From NCBI GenBank assembly GCA_029263635.1, contig JAJUFY010000049.1, positions 1 to 11,037 on the forward strand: 11,037 bases of DNA. Direction: 5' to 3'. The notes under the pieces are model-generated. The model had not been told where the DNA came from. It worked only from the letters and a program-made list of their open reading frames with translations, and did no database searches. Origin of the DNA: Ectothiorhodospiraceae bacterium (GTDB taxonomy: Bacteria; Pseudomonadota; Gammaproteobacteria; Nitrococcales; AK92). Every line of letters starts with the position of its first letter. Within the stretch, counting starts at the first letter, position 1. The position numbers were made by a program, and so were the translations under genes. Shown here piece after piece: positions 1 to 5,706 of the stretch.

Positions 1-61
1 ATCGAATGTGCCCCTTTTTGTTTGCGCGGCGCGCGTGGCCGGAATCCGATGAGCGGGGGCG
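1..61. other. Unassigned window edge downstream of the PhoX-like gene
   Basis: 61 bp beyond the PhoX-like stop. No gene end, hairpin with U-tract or other feature could be supported. Confidence 0.5.
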
Positions 62-1558
62 TCAGAGCGGGCCACGTTCCCATGGCCCGGTGATCGCGAA
101 GGTGATGCCGGGGGTCTGGACATTGACAAAGAGAATCTCGCCGGCGGGATCGAAACAGGCGCCGCAGAACTCCCGGCTCCGGTAGTCACCAGCCTGTACG
201 CGCTTGCCGGCCCGGCGCAGGTCGCGATCGAACAGCAGCAGATTGTTCTTGGCGAAGACATAGGACTCGCCGCTCGGCAGCAGGCCCATCAGCCGGTTGC
301 CGGGGCCGAACTGATCGCTGATGCCGCCGCCGTCTTCGCACAGGAGTATGCCGCCGCGTGGGCTGACGGTGATGTTGTCGGGGTGGTTGCCCTGGGCCGG
401 GGCAGCCCGGGCGAAGATAGCCTGCATCCGCATGCTGGCGAGGTCCAGCATCCACACGCTGCCCGCACCGTGTCCCGGGCGACCGCTGCGGTCGGTGCCG
501 GCGCTGGTATCAACGATGTAGAGCCGGCCATCGGCATACCAGATGCCTTCGCCACGGGACATGCGCAAGGCGCCCGCCGCGCGAGCCTGCAGGTACGGTC
601 CGCTGGCAGTGCCGGTGACATATGTGTCGTTGTAGGAGCCGGGATCGGCGTCCGGGTCGGGGATATCGATCCACTCGAGCTCTACCTCGTCGCCCAGAGC
701 CGGGTTCAGCAGGTCAGCCTTGTCCACTCCCGCGACCTTCGCCGCCTGCAGCTGTCCGCCGAGCGCGAGCAAGCCCTGCCTGCCGCTCGCGTCCAGCGGT
801 ACGTACCGGTACAGCCCGGCCCTGTTGTGGGAGTCTTCTGTCAGGTAGACGATGCCGGTCTGCGGATCGACGGCAGCCGCTTCGTGCTTGAAGCGGCCCA
901 TGCCGATGATGGGGGCGCCGGTGGTATCTGCGGGCTCGGCGGTCACCTCGAAGACGTAGCCGTGCCGGCGGCCGCCGTGCGGGGTGAGGTCGGTGATGGT
1001 CTCCTCGCAGCTCAGCCAGCTTCCCCAGGGCGTCGGACCGCCGGCGCAGTTGATGAGCGTGCCGCCGAGGCTGGGGCTGGTGCGCACCGGGCGTCGTGGA
1101 TCGAGCGGGACGAACAGGTTGGTGGTGCCTCCACCAGGCTGGCCGTACTCGCGGCGCCTATCGACGAGTACGCTGTCGTACTGGGCCGGAGCCTGGATGA
1201 GCCGGCCGATGCCGTTCTCGTGGTTGCGTACCAGTATTAGCTCGGGACCGTCAGGACCATCCTGCATGCCAAGTACCGCCATGCCGTCATGCCTGGGCGG
1301 TACCGGGTTGCCGTCCTGCATCGGATCGCCGGTCCAGGACAGCGTGCGGTAGCTGAAGCCGGGCGGCAGCTGCAGCAGCGGCAGGCCGGTGCTGAGGTCA
1401 TGAGTCGGCTGCAGGTAGCCATAGGGTCCGGTTGTGGTGGTTACCTGTGACCGCCCGCTGCAGGCCTGCAGAGCCGAAACGAACGGCGCAGCCGCGATAG
1501 CGGCCAGTCCGCCTTTGAGCAGCTCGCGGCGGTAAGGGTCGAGCCCGCGGTGGTGCAT
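62..1558 (-). CDS. PhoX/DUF839-family phosphatase-like protein, Tat-exported
   Basis: 498-residue protein related to the PhoX (DUF839) family, whose characterised members are secreted, metal-dependent alkaline phosphatases. The N-terminus has a twin-arginine motif (R10-R11-E-L-L-K15) and a hydrophobic segment (about 17-30). It ends in L-Q-A-C33, an imperfect lipobox, so a Tat-exported lipoprotein is possible. Conserved-looking blocks are NHE (112-114), CAGGPTPWGSWLSCEE (171-186), GRFKHEA (221-227), TEDS (240-243), NHPDN (391-395) and the C-terminal EFCGACFDP...VNVQTPG region (463-484), which together suggest a beta-propeller-type fold. I chose the ATG at 1558 because GGAGG lies 7 nt upstream and the Tat motif follows directly. 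The longer reading frame, reaching 1705, overlaps the upstream gene and adds an unlikely Arg/His-rich leader. It is probably the last gene of a three-gene minus-strand unit. Family membership is fairly sure; phosphatase activity is inferred, and the protein is shorter than some PhoX enzymes. Confidence 0.85.
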   Translation of the reverse strand: MHHRGLDPYRRELLKGGLAAIAAAPFVSALQACSGRSQVTTTTGPYGYLQPTHDLSTGLPLLQLPPGFSYRTLSWTGDPMQDGNPVPPRHDGMAVLGMQDGPDGPELILVRNHENGIGRLIQAPAQYDSVLVDRRREYGQPGGGTTNLFVPLDPRRPVRTSPSLGGTLINCAGGPTPWGSWLSCEETITDLTPHGGRRHGYVFEVTAEPADTTGAPIIGMGRFKHEAAAVDPQTGIVYLTEDSHNRAGLYRYVPLDASGRQGLLALGGQLQAAKVAGVDKADLLNPALGDEVELEWIDIPDPDADPGSYNDTYVTGTASGPYLQARAAGALRMSRGEGIWYADGRLYIVDTSAGTDRSGRPGHGAGSVWMLDLASMRMQAIFARAAPAQGNHPDNITVSPRGGILLCEDGGGISDQFGPGNRLMGLLPSGESYVFAKNNLLLFDRDLRRAGKRVQAGDYRSREFCGACFDPAGEILFVNVQTPGITFAITGPWERGPL

Positions 1559-1565
1559 GGGAGGG

Positions 1566-1570
1566 CCTCC
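1566..1570 (-). promoter_or_regulatory. Ribosome binding site deciding the PhoX-like start
   Basis: GGAGG on the minus strand, 7 nt before the ATG at 1558. It supports this internal start over the longer open frame. A CCTCC follows one base later, making an 11-nt near-palindrome. Confidence 0.7.
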
Positions 1571-1583
1571 GCTGTTTTTCTCA

Positions 1584-1599
1584 CCCGCGGAAGCGCGGG
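1584..1599. other. Perfect 6-bp hairpin between two minus-strand genes
   Basis: CCCGCG, a four-base loop, then CGCGGG form a perfect stem in the 50-nt gap between the phosphoesterase stop (1609) and the PhoX-like start (1558). Read on the minus strand, the coding direction of both neighbours, no U-tract follows. On the plus strand only CUUUCC follows. It is therefore not a convincing intrinsic terminator for either neighbour. It may be an intercistronic mRNA structure or a weak attenuator. Confidence 0.35.
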
Positions 1600-1608
1600 C
1601 TTTCCTCC

Positions 1609-2346
1609 CTAAAGTGGGGTCAGCGGCGCGCGGATATCGACGATGGTGAAGCGGGCTTCGCCGTATTGCGGGGTGCCGTCGAACCAGCCCATGGTGTCGA
1701 TCCACAGCCGGTTGCCGAGCCGGCCGGGCCGGCAGTAGCGGCGCGGCGTGTGGCCGTGGATGGTCCAGGCAACGCCGGCTAGCCGGTGGTCGGCGTACTC
1801 GCCCGGTGCGTCGAGGTCGTCCGCCCGCCGGGCGAGGTCGCGGTTGCTGACCGCCTGCGAGCGTACCTGCTCGTCGTCCAGCCGGCGCAGGAAGGCCTGC
1901 CAGCTGGCGAACGCTTCCGGCACCTCGGCATGCACGATGCCGACCGGACCGGCCGCCGTGTCGATCTCCAGCGCCCAGGGCAGGGCGGCCAGGCGTTCCC
2001 GCAGCCGCGCTTGCGCATCCGAGGACAGCCGTTCCAGCCAGCCGTGGTGGTCGTGCCAGAGCTCGAACTTGGCGCCCAGCAGCCCCCAGCGGTGCAGCAG
2101 CGAGGCGTCGTGGTTGCCCATCACGGCGAAGAACCAGTCGTAGCCCAGCCAGTCGGCGGCGCGCTCGCTCTCCGGGCCGCGGTCGACCAGATCGCCGACG
2201 CAGATCAGCCGGTCCCGGGTCGGCCGGAAGCCGATGCGCTCAAGTTCGCGTTCGACCCGGCTGAAGTGGCCGTGGATGTCGCCGATGACGAAGTCGCGGC
2301 CCAGGTGGTTGCGCGGAAGCCGCAGGAATGGTGGCTGGTGAGACAT
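1609..2346 (-). CDS. PPP-family metallophosphoesterase (Ser/Thr phosphatase-like)
   Basis: 245-residue calcineurin-like phosphoesterase of the PPP type, related to bacterial PrpA/PrpB/lambda phosphatases and ApaH. The signature metal-binding motifs occur in order: GDIHG (22-26), GDLVDRG (51-57), GNHD (77-80), a VHAE histidine block (138-141) and IHGHTP (196-201). Together these supply the residues expected to hold a two-metal centre. Length matches small bacterial PPP phosphatases (about 215-250 aa). It has no signal peptide or membrane segment, so it should be cytoplasmic. I chose the ATG at 2346 because GDIHG then falls at the usual distance from the N-terminus and the gene no longer overlaps its upstream neighbour, whose stop is 19 nt away. 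No strong Shine-Dalgarno is visible, so translation may depend on coupling. The substrate (phosphoprotein or nucleotide such as Ap4A) cannot be told from the sequence. Confidence 0.88.
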   Translation of the reverse strand: MSHQPPFLRLPRNHLGRDFVIGDIHGHFSRVERELERIGFRPTRDRLICVGDLVDRGPESERAADWLGYDWFFAVMGNHDASLLHRWGLLGAKFELWHDHHGWLERLSSDAQARLRERLAALPWALEIDTAAGPVGIVHAEVPEAFASWQAFLRRLDDEQVRSQAVSNRDLARRADDLDAPGEYADHRLAGVAWTIHGHTPRRYCRPGRLGNRLWIDTMGWFDGTPQYGEARFTIVDIRAPLTPL

Positions 2347-2365
2347 GCGGTGCCGAACGGGATCG

Positions 2366-2833
2366 TTAGAAGATGCCGGCTTCGAGCCCGGCCGCCATGT
2401 ACGTGCCGAGCTCCTCGCACTGGCCGAGAAAGCTTTCCTGGAACTCGCCACGGCAGACCAGCGGCGGCTGCACCGCCCGCCAGCGCAGCCCGGTGACGAT
2501 GGTCTCGACCGCACGGCGGGTACCGGTGCCGTCATGGCCGGCGCGGATGTAGAGCGCGTAGGGCAGGCCCTGGGTTTTCTCCAGGCAGGGATAGTAGATG
2601 CGGTCGAAGAAATCCTTCAGCGCCCCGCTCATGTAGCCGAGGTTCTCGGTGGTGCCGAGGATGACGGCGTCGGCCGCCAGCACGTCCTCGGCGCCGGCCT
2701 GCAGCGGCGGCAGGTGGCGCACGGCGACGCCGGCAACGTCCGGATTGCGGGCGCCCGCCAGGACCGCGTCGACCAGCCGCTGGGTATTGGGCGAAGGCGC
2801 GTGCGCGACGACGAGGAGCTGCTTGCTGTCCAT
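2366..2833 (-). CDS. Flavodoxin-fold NADPH-dependent FMN reductase-like protein
   Basis: 155-residue protein of the flavodoxin / NADPH-dependent FMN reductase superfamily, expected to bind FMN and pass electrons from a pyridine nucleotide or act in quinone or flavin reduction. The first strand LLVVAHAPSPNTQRL (6-20) carries the phosphate-binding loop. The second diagnostic block, ILGTTENLGYMSGALKDFFD (59-78), corresponds to the family's isoalloxazine-binding PTYxGxMSGxLKxFxDR region. There is no signal peptide. The ATG at 2833 places the flavin loop at residue 11, as usual. The upstream frame to 2950 would run over the slyD start on the other strand and adds an unlike-family leader. No Shine-Dalgarno is obvious, so a leaderless or weakly initiated message is possible. 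It heads a likely minus-strand unit with the phosphoesterase and PhoX-like genes. The physiological substrate is unknown. Confidence 0.85.
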   Translation of the reverse strand: MDSKQLLVVAHAPSPNTQRLVDAVLAGARNPDVAGVAVRHLPPLQAGAEDVLAADAVILGTTENLGYMSGALKDFFDRIYYPCLEKTQGLPYALYIRAGHDGTGTRRAVETIVTGLRWRAVQPPLVCRGEFQESFLGQCEELGTYMAAGLEAGIF

Positions 2834-2879
2834 GGCGGGGATGATGGGACGACCGGGCTCCGCGCACAAGCACCGGCGA

Positions 2880-2908
2880 TTGCGGCCCGGAGCGGCGCCC
2901 GCCAGAAT
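2880..2908 (+). promoter_or_regulatory. Candidate sigma-70 promoter for slyD
   Basis: TTGCGG (2880-2885) and CAGAAT (2903-2908) are separated by 17 bp, matching the -35 (TTGACA) at 3/6 and the -10 (TATAAT) at 4/6. Transcription would begin near 2915, about 22 nt before the slyD ATG. Found by eye only. Confidence 0.4.
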
Positions 2909-2921
2909 AGCGCCGATTCTG
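2903..2921. repeat. Perfect inverted repeat over the slyD promoter -10
   Basis: CAGAAT, seven bases, then ATTCTG: a perfect 6-bp dyad whose left arm is the candidate -10 box. It could be an operator for an unknown repressor or a small 5' hairpin in the leader. Confidence 0.45.
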
Positions 2922-2936
2922 CAACCGAGGCCTGCC

Positions 2937-3419
2937 ATGAACATTGCCAAAGACCGCGTCGTGCAACTGCACTACACCCTGAAGGACGAGTCCGGCCGCG
3001 AGATCGAATCTTCCCGCGGCGGCTCGCCGATGGCCTATCTCCACGGCCACAGCAACATCATTCCCGGGCTGGAAGAGGCGCTGGAGGGCAAGGCGGCCGG
3101 CGACCAGGTCAGCGTGACGGTGCCGCCGGAGAAAGGCTACGGCATGCCGCGGCCGGGGCTGACGCAGCGGGTGCCGGTCAAGCATCTGCAGGGCGCGAAA
3201 ACCTGGCGGCCGGGCATGGTGGCGGTGGTGCAGACCGAGCAGGGACCGCGACAGGTGCAGGTGGTCAAGGTCGGCCGCTTCATGGCCGATGTCGATTTCA
3301 ACCATCCGATGGCCGGCAAGACCCTGAGCTTCGACGTCGAAATCGTGTCCGTGCGGGAGGCGGATCCGGAGGAAGTGGCGCACGGCCACGTGCACGGCGA
3401 CGGCGGCCACCAGCACTGA
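2937..3419 (+). CDS. slyD: SlyD-type FKBP peptidyl-prolyl cis-trans isomerase
   Basis: 160-residue cytoplasmic FKBP-type prolyl isomerase and folding helper of the SlyD family. The FKBP half begins AKDRVVQLHYTLKDESG (4-20), with the YLHGHSNIIPGLEEALEGKAAGD hallmark (34-56) and P-E-K-G-Y-G (64-69). Next comes the insert-in-flap chaperone domain (about 70-120), including QRVP (77-80), then NHPMAGKTLSFDVEIVSVREA (122-142), which closes the FKBP fold. The C-terminal tail carries five histidines in its last 12 residues (H149, H151, H153, H158, H160). E. coli SlyD has a longer, Cys/His-rich tail that binds nickel and serves hydrogenase maturation; this tail is shorter and has no cysteine, so metal binding may be weaker. 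The ATG at 2937 has GAGG six nt upstream. The gene is divergent from the FMN reductase-like gene and convergent with the MFS gene. Confidence 0.95.
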   Translation: MNIAKDRVVQLHYTLKDESGREIESSRGGSPMAYLHGHSNIIPGLEEALEGKAAGDQVSVTVPPEKGYGMPRPGLTQRVPVKHLQGAKTWRPGMVAVVQTEQGPRQVQVVKVGRFMADVDFNHPMAGKTLSFDVEIVSVREADPEEVAHGHVHGDGGHQH

Positions 3420-3431
3420 GTCCAGTACTGG
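3410..3431. other. Imperfect hairpin spanning the slyD stop, between convergent genes
   Basis: CCAGCACTG and CAGTACTGG pair as a 9-bp stem with one mismatch and a four-base loop (3419-3422). It overlaps the slyD TGA (3417-3419) and lies just beyond the MFS stop read on the other strand. Neither strand has a following U-tract, so it is at best a weak bidirectional terminator or a 3'-end stabiliser. Confidence 0.35.
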
Positions 3432-3446
3432 CCGGGGAGTGGGGCG

Positions 3447-4676
3447 TCAGCTCCGCACCCCGGGAGCCGGCATTGCGGCATCCGCCGTCTGTTTGCCGAA
3501 CCCGCGGACCAGCCAGCACAGATAGACGCCGATCGCCATCACCGTGCAGGCGAAGACGAACATGGGCCGGAAGGCGCCGGTCCAGTCGATGATGCGGCCG
3601 GCGATGGCCGGGCCCAGGAACTGCCCGAGCGCGAAGTACATGGTCACGTAGCTGACCGCCAGCGGCGCTTCGCGCGGCTCGACCTGCTCGGTGGCGGCCG
3701 CCAGCACCGACGTGAACAGGCCGGCCACGGTGCAGCCCAGGATCATGTAGTGCAGGGTGAAGCCGGGCAGGGTGGGCCAGACCAGGGGAATCACGGAACC
3801 GGTCAAGGTCAGCGACATCGACAGCACCAGGGCATAGCCGCGGCCGATGCGGTCCGACAGCCAGCCCCAGCTCGGGCTGGCGAAGATCGACAGAACGCCC
3901 ATCATGGCCGCCAGCCGCCCTGCGGTCACGGGCGTAAGGCCGCTGTCGATGGAATAGCTGTACATGAAGATCGACTGGACGATGTAGCTCAGGCCGATCG
4001 CGGCATACACCAGGCCGACGATGACCAGCCGGCGGTTGCGGAAGACGGCGGCCCGGTTCACCGGCCGCGGCGGCTGGCCGGCGCCGGCGGTGGGGATCGG
4101 CGGGTTGCGCAGGAAGGCCAGCACCAGCAGTGCCGTCAGGATGCCCAGTGCCGCGAACAGGCCCCAGGCGATGCGCCAGCCGCTGCTGCCGATGGTGGTC
4201 GTCAGGTACGGCACTAGTGAGCCCGCACTCAGCATGCCGATGCCGACCCCGCTGCTGAGCAGGCCGATGACGGCGCCGCGCCGCTCCGGGAACCAGGTGG
4301 CCAGCACCGACACCAGCGGGGTGTAGCCGAACGCGGTGCCGAAGCCGAGCAGCGCCATCAGCGCCAGGATCAGGTAGTAGTTGGACGCCAGGCTCAGGCC
4401 GATGAAGCCGGTGACGGCGAGCAGCACGCCGACCAGCACTGCCTGTCGGCCGCCGAAGCGGGCGGCGAAGCTGCCGGCAACCATCACCAGGCACAGGTAG
4501 CCGAGCGCGGTCACCGTTCCGAGCGTGCCGGCCTGCTCGTAGCTGAGGCCCAGCCCGGCGCGCATGGGCGGCAGGATGAGGCCATAGGCCAGCCGCCCGA
4601 ACACCAGTACCACCACTACCACCAGGATGCCGGTGCCGATCATCAGCCAGGCCGGCGGCCGCTTGTTGCTAGTCAT
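3447..4676 (-). CDS. MFS transporter, 12-TM type, substrate unknown
   Basis: 409-residue inner-membrane major facilitator superfamily protein. Hydrophobic helices are spread over two halves of about six each; the first is WLMIGTGILVVVVVLVFGRL (10-29). The block FGRLAYGLILPPMRAGLGLSYEQAG resembles the N-terminus of YbfB/YjiJ-like and oxalate/formate-like members. A degenerate loop 2-3 motif A is seen as GSFAARFGGRQAV, and its second-half counterpart as WGWLSDRIGRGYA, which keeps the D-R-x-G-R core. Proton-coupled uptake or efflux of a small molecule, often an organic acid in such relatives, is the family expectation; the substrate cannot be read from the sequence. It starts 23 nt after the SDR stop with no strong ribosome site, so it is probably the second gene of an SDR-MFS operon. 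It ends 27 bp from the convergent slyD stop. Confidence 0.9.
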   Translation of the reverse strand: MTSNKRPPAWLMIGTGILVVVVVLVFGRLAYGLILPPMRAGLGLSYEQAGTLGTVTALGYLCLVMVAGSFAARFGGRQAVLVGVLLAVTGFIGLSLASNYYLILALMALLGFGTAFGYTPLVSVLATWFPERRGAVIGLLSSGVGIGMLSAGSLVPYLTTTIGSSGWRIAWGLFAALGILTALLVLAFLRNPPIPTAGAGQPPRPVNRAAVFRNRRLVIVGLVYAAIGLSYIVQSIFMYSYSIDSGLTPVTAGRLAAMMGVLSIFASPSWGWLSDRIGRGYALVLSMSLTLTGSVIPLVWPTLPGFTLHYMILGCTVAGLFTSVLAAATEQVEPREAPLAVSYVTMYFALGQFLGPAIAGRIIDWTGAFRPMFVFACTVMAIGVYLCWLVRGFGKQTADAAMPAPGVRS

Positions 4677-4699
4677 CTTGGCTGGCTCGCTGCGGTCGC

Positions 4700-5491
4700 C
4701 TAGACCTTCATGCCCGGCATGTTCAGCGACGCGGTGTTGCCGCCGTCCACCGGCAGCGCCTGGCCGGTGATGTAGCTGGCGTCGTCGCTGGCCAGGAAGG
4801 CGATCGCGGCGGCGACTTCTTCCGGCCGGCCGTAGCGGCGCAGCTCGCAGCGGGAGCCGAGCTTGTGCTCCTTGGCGTTAGCGCGGGCGTAGTCGAACAC
4901 CGGCTTGGTCATGCCGGTCTCGATCAGTCCGGGGCAGACGGCGTTGACGCGGATGTTCCACTGGCCGAGGTCGCAGGCCGAGGTCATGGTGAAGTTGATC
5001 AGGCCGGCCTTGGAAGCGCTGTAGGCGTTGCCGCCGGCGCCGGAGCGGATGCCGGCCACCGAGGCGGTGTTGACGATGGCGCCGCCGTTCTGCTTCTGCA
5101 TCTGCCGGGCCGCGTACTTGGTGAAGTACATCGGCCCGTACAGGTTTACCGCCATCACCTGCTGCCAGATCTCGCCGTCCTGCTCGGTCGCGATGGCATA
5201 GCTGGTCGGGCCGCCGGTAATGCCCGCGTTGTTGCAGAGCACGTCGAGGCGGCCGAAATGGGCGACGACGTCGGCGACGCAGGCTGCCACGACCGCCTCG
5301 TCGGAGACGTCCATGGCGCGCTGCCAGGCCTCGGTGCCGGCCGGCAGCAGCGCCACCGTCTCGGCCAGGCCCTCCTCATTGCGATCGACCAGCGCCAGTT
5401 TCGCTCCTTCGGCGGCGAGACGCAGGGCGGTGGCGCGGCCGATACCGCTGCCGGCGCCGGTGACGAGAGCTACCCGGTCGGTGAATCGCAT
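4700..5491 (-). CDS. Short-chain dehydrogenase/reductase (classical SDR)
   Basis: 263-residue classical SDR, a cytoplasmic NAD(P)(H)-dependent oxidoreductase with a Rossmann fold. Cofactor motif TGAGSGIG is at 11-18. Asp36 at the end of the second strand (LALVD) favours NAD(H) over NADP(H). NNAG is at 87-90. The full catalytic tetrad is present: N116, S144, Y157 and K161 (YSASK). PG...T (188-195) and the closing GQALPVDGGNTAS (243-255) are standard. Length is normal for the family. The start at 5491 has TTAAGGAG ending 8 nt upstream; an ATG four bases earlier (5495) is out of frame. It heads an apparent operon with the MFS gene and is divergent from the ABC transporter genes. The hydroxyl/keto substrate is unknown; family relatives act on sugars, steroids, hydroxyacyl-CoAs and alicyclic or aromatic diols. 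Confidence 0.93.
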   Translation of the reverse strand: MRFTDRVALVTGAGSGIGRATALRLAAEGAKLALVDRNEEGLAETVALLPAGTEAWQRAMDVSDEAVVAACVADVVAHFGRLDVLCNNAGITGGPTSYAIATEQDGEIWQQVMAVNLYGPMYFTKYAARQMQKQNGGAIVNTASVAGIRSGAGGNAYSASKAGLINFTMTSACDLGQWNIRVNAVCPGLIETGMTKPVFDYARANAKEHKLGSRCELRRYGRPEEVAAAIAFLASDDASYITGQALPVDGGNTASLNMPGMKV

Positions 5492-5499
5492 GCATATTT

Positions 5500-5507
5500 C
5501 TCCTTAA
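5500..5507 (-). promoter_or_regulatory. Ribosome binding site selecting the SDR start
   Basis: TTAAGGAG on the minus strand lies 8 nt from the in-frame ATG at 5491 but only 4 nt from an overlapping out-of-frame ATG at 5495. Spacing therefore favours the SDR start. Confidence 0.7.
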
Positions 5508-5544
5508 CGGCACCGCGGCGCGGGCGGGCCTGACCCATGCTCGG

Positions 5545-5574
5545 AATGTGGCACGGCAGCCGCCCTAGGGTCAA
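5545..5574 (-). promoter_or_regulatory. Candidate sigma-70 promoter for the SDR-MFS operon
   Basis: On the minus strand, TTGACC (5569-5574) matches the -35 consensus at 5 of 6 positions. CACATT (5545-5550) follows 18 bp later with only 3 of 6 matches to the -10, though the key second A and last T are kept. Transcription would begin near 5538, leaving a leader of about 47 nt before the SDR ATG. Visual match only. Confidence 0.33.
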
Positions 5575-5640
5575 CGCGCAGATGCCTTGGTCGCGGACGG
5601 CCGAAGCCCGAACTATGTTGATTGGAGCGGCTGCTGTCGC

Positions 5641-5664
5641 TGCTGCTTGGCTGCCGATGCAGCA
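5641..5664 (+). other. Possible leader hairpin upstream of the binding-protein gene
   Basis: TGCTGC (5641-5646) can pair with GCAGCA (5659-5664) across a 12-base loop. Alternatively GCTGC (5650-5654) can pair with the same GCAGC across a 4-base loop. The two pairings exclude each other. No U-tract, leader peptide or known riboswitch fold is recognised. Confidence 0.25.
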
Positions 5665-5693
5665 CTCCGGCAGGTCGATGAAGACAGGGAGGC

Positions 5694-5699
5694 AGGAGG
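5694..5699 (+). promoter_or_regulatory. Strong ribosome binding site of the binding-protein gene
   Basis: A full AGGAGG lies 7 nt before the ATG at 5707, within a purine-rich run. This fits the high expression usual for periplasmic binding proteins. Confidence 0.8.
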
Positions 5700-5706
5700 A
5701 GAATAA

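Larger units (their letters stand above)
5492..5706. other. Divergent intergenic control region
   Basis: 215 bp between the divergent SDR and ABC-transporter genes; no credible small gene is seen. Contents include the SDR ribosome site and candidate promoter, a TGACCC (5531-5536) / GGGTCA (5568-5573) inverted repeat 31 bp apart, and the palindrome CCCTAGGG (5563-5570). There are also a sigma-54-like string (5549-5564, plus strand), a GCTGC-rich stretch with a possible leader hairpin (5641-5664), and the AGGAGG site for the binding-protein gene (5694-5699). No clear sigma-70 promoter for the plus-strand operon could be picked. Confidence 0.6.

Noticed and set aside
1584..1603. Hairpin after the phosphoesterase gene as an intrinsic terminator
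   Set aside because: On the coding strand of the neighbouring genes the hairpin is followed by GAGAAAAA rather than U residues. On the other strand only three U follow and no gene there needs termination.
2532..3416. 294-residue minus-strand open frame antisense to slyD
   Set aside because: The slyD reading has all FKBP and insert-in-flap motifs and a proper ribosome site; the antisense translation has none.
2345..3592. 415-residue plus-strand open frame running through the reductase, slyD and the MFS end
   Set aside because: It crosses three well-supported genes in other frames and becomes an Arg/Gly/Ala-rich string without domains.
5587..5619. TTGGTC ... TATGTT as a sigma-70 promoter for the ABC operon
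   Set aside because: The spacer would be 21 bp, too long for a normal promoter, and no better -35 lies 16-18 bp from TATGTT.
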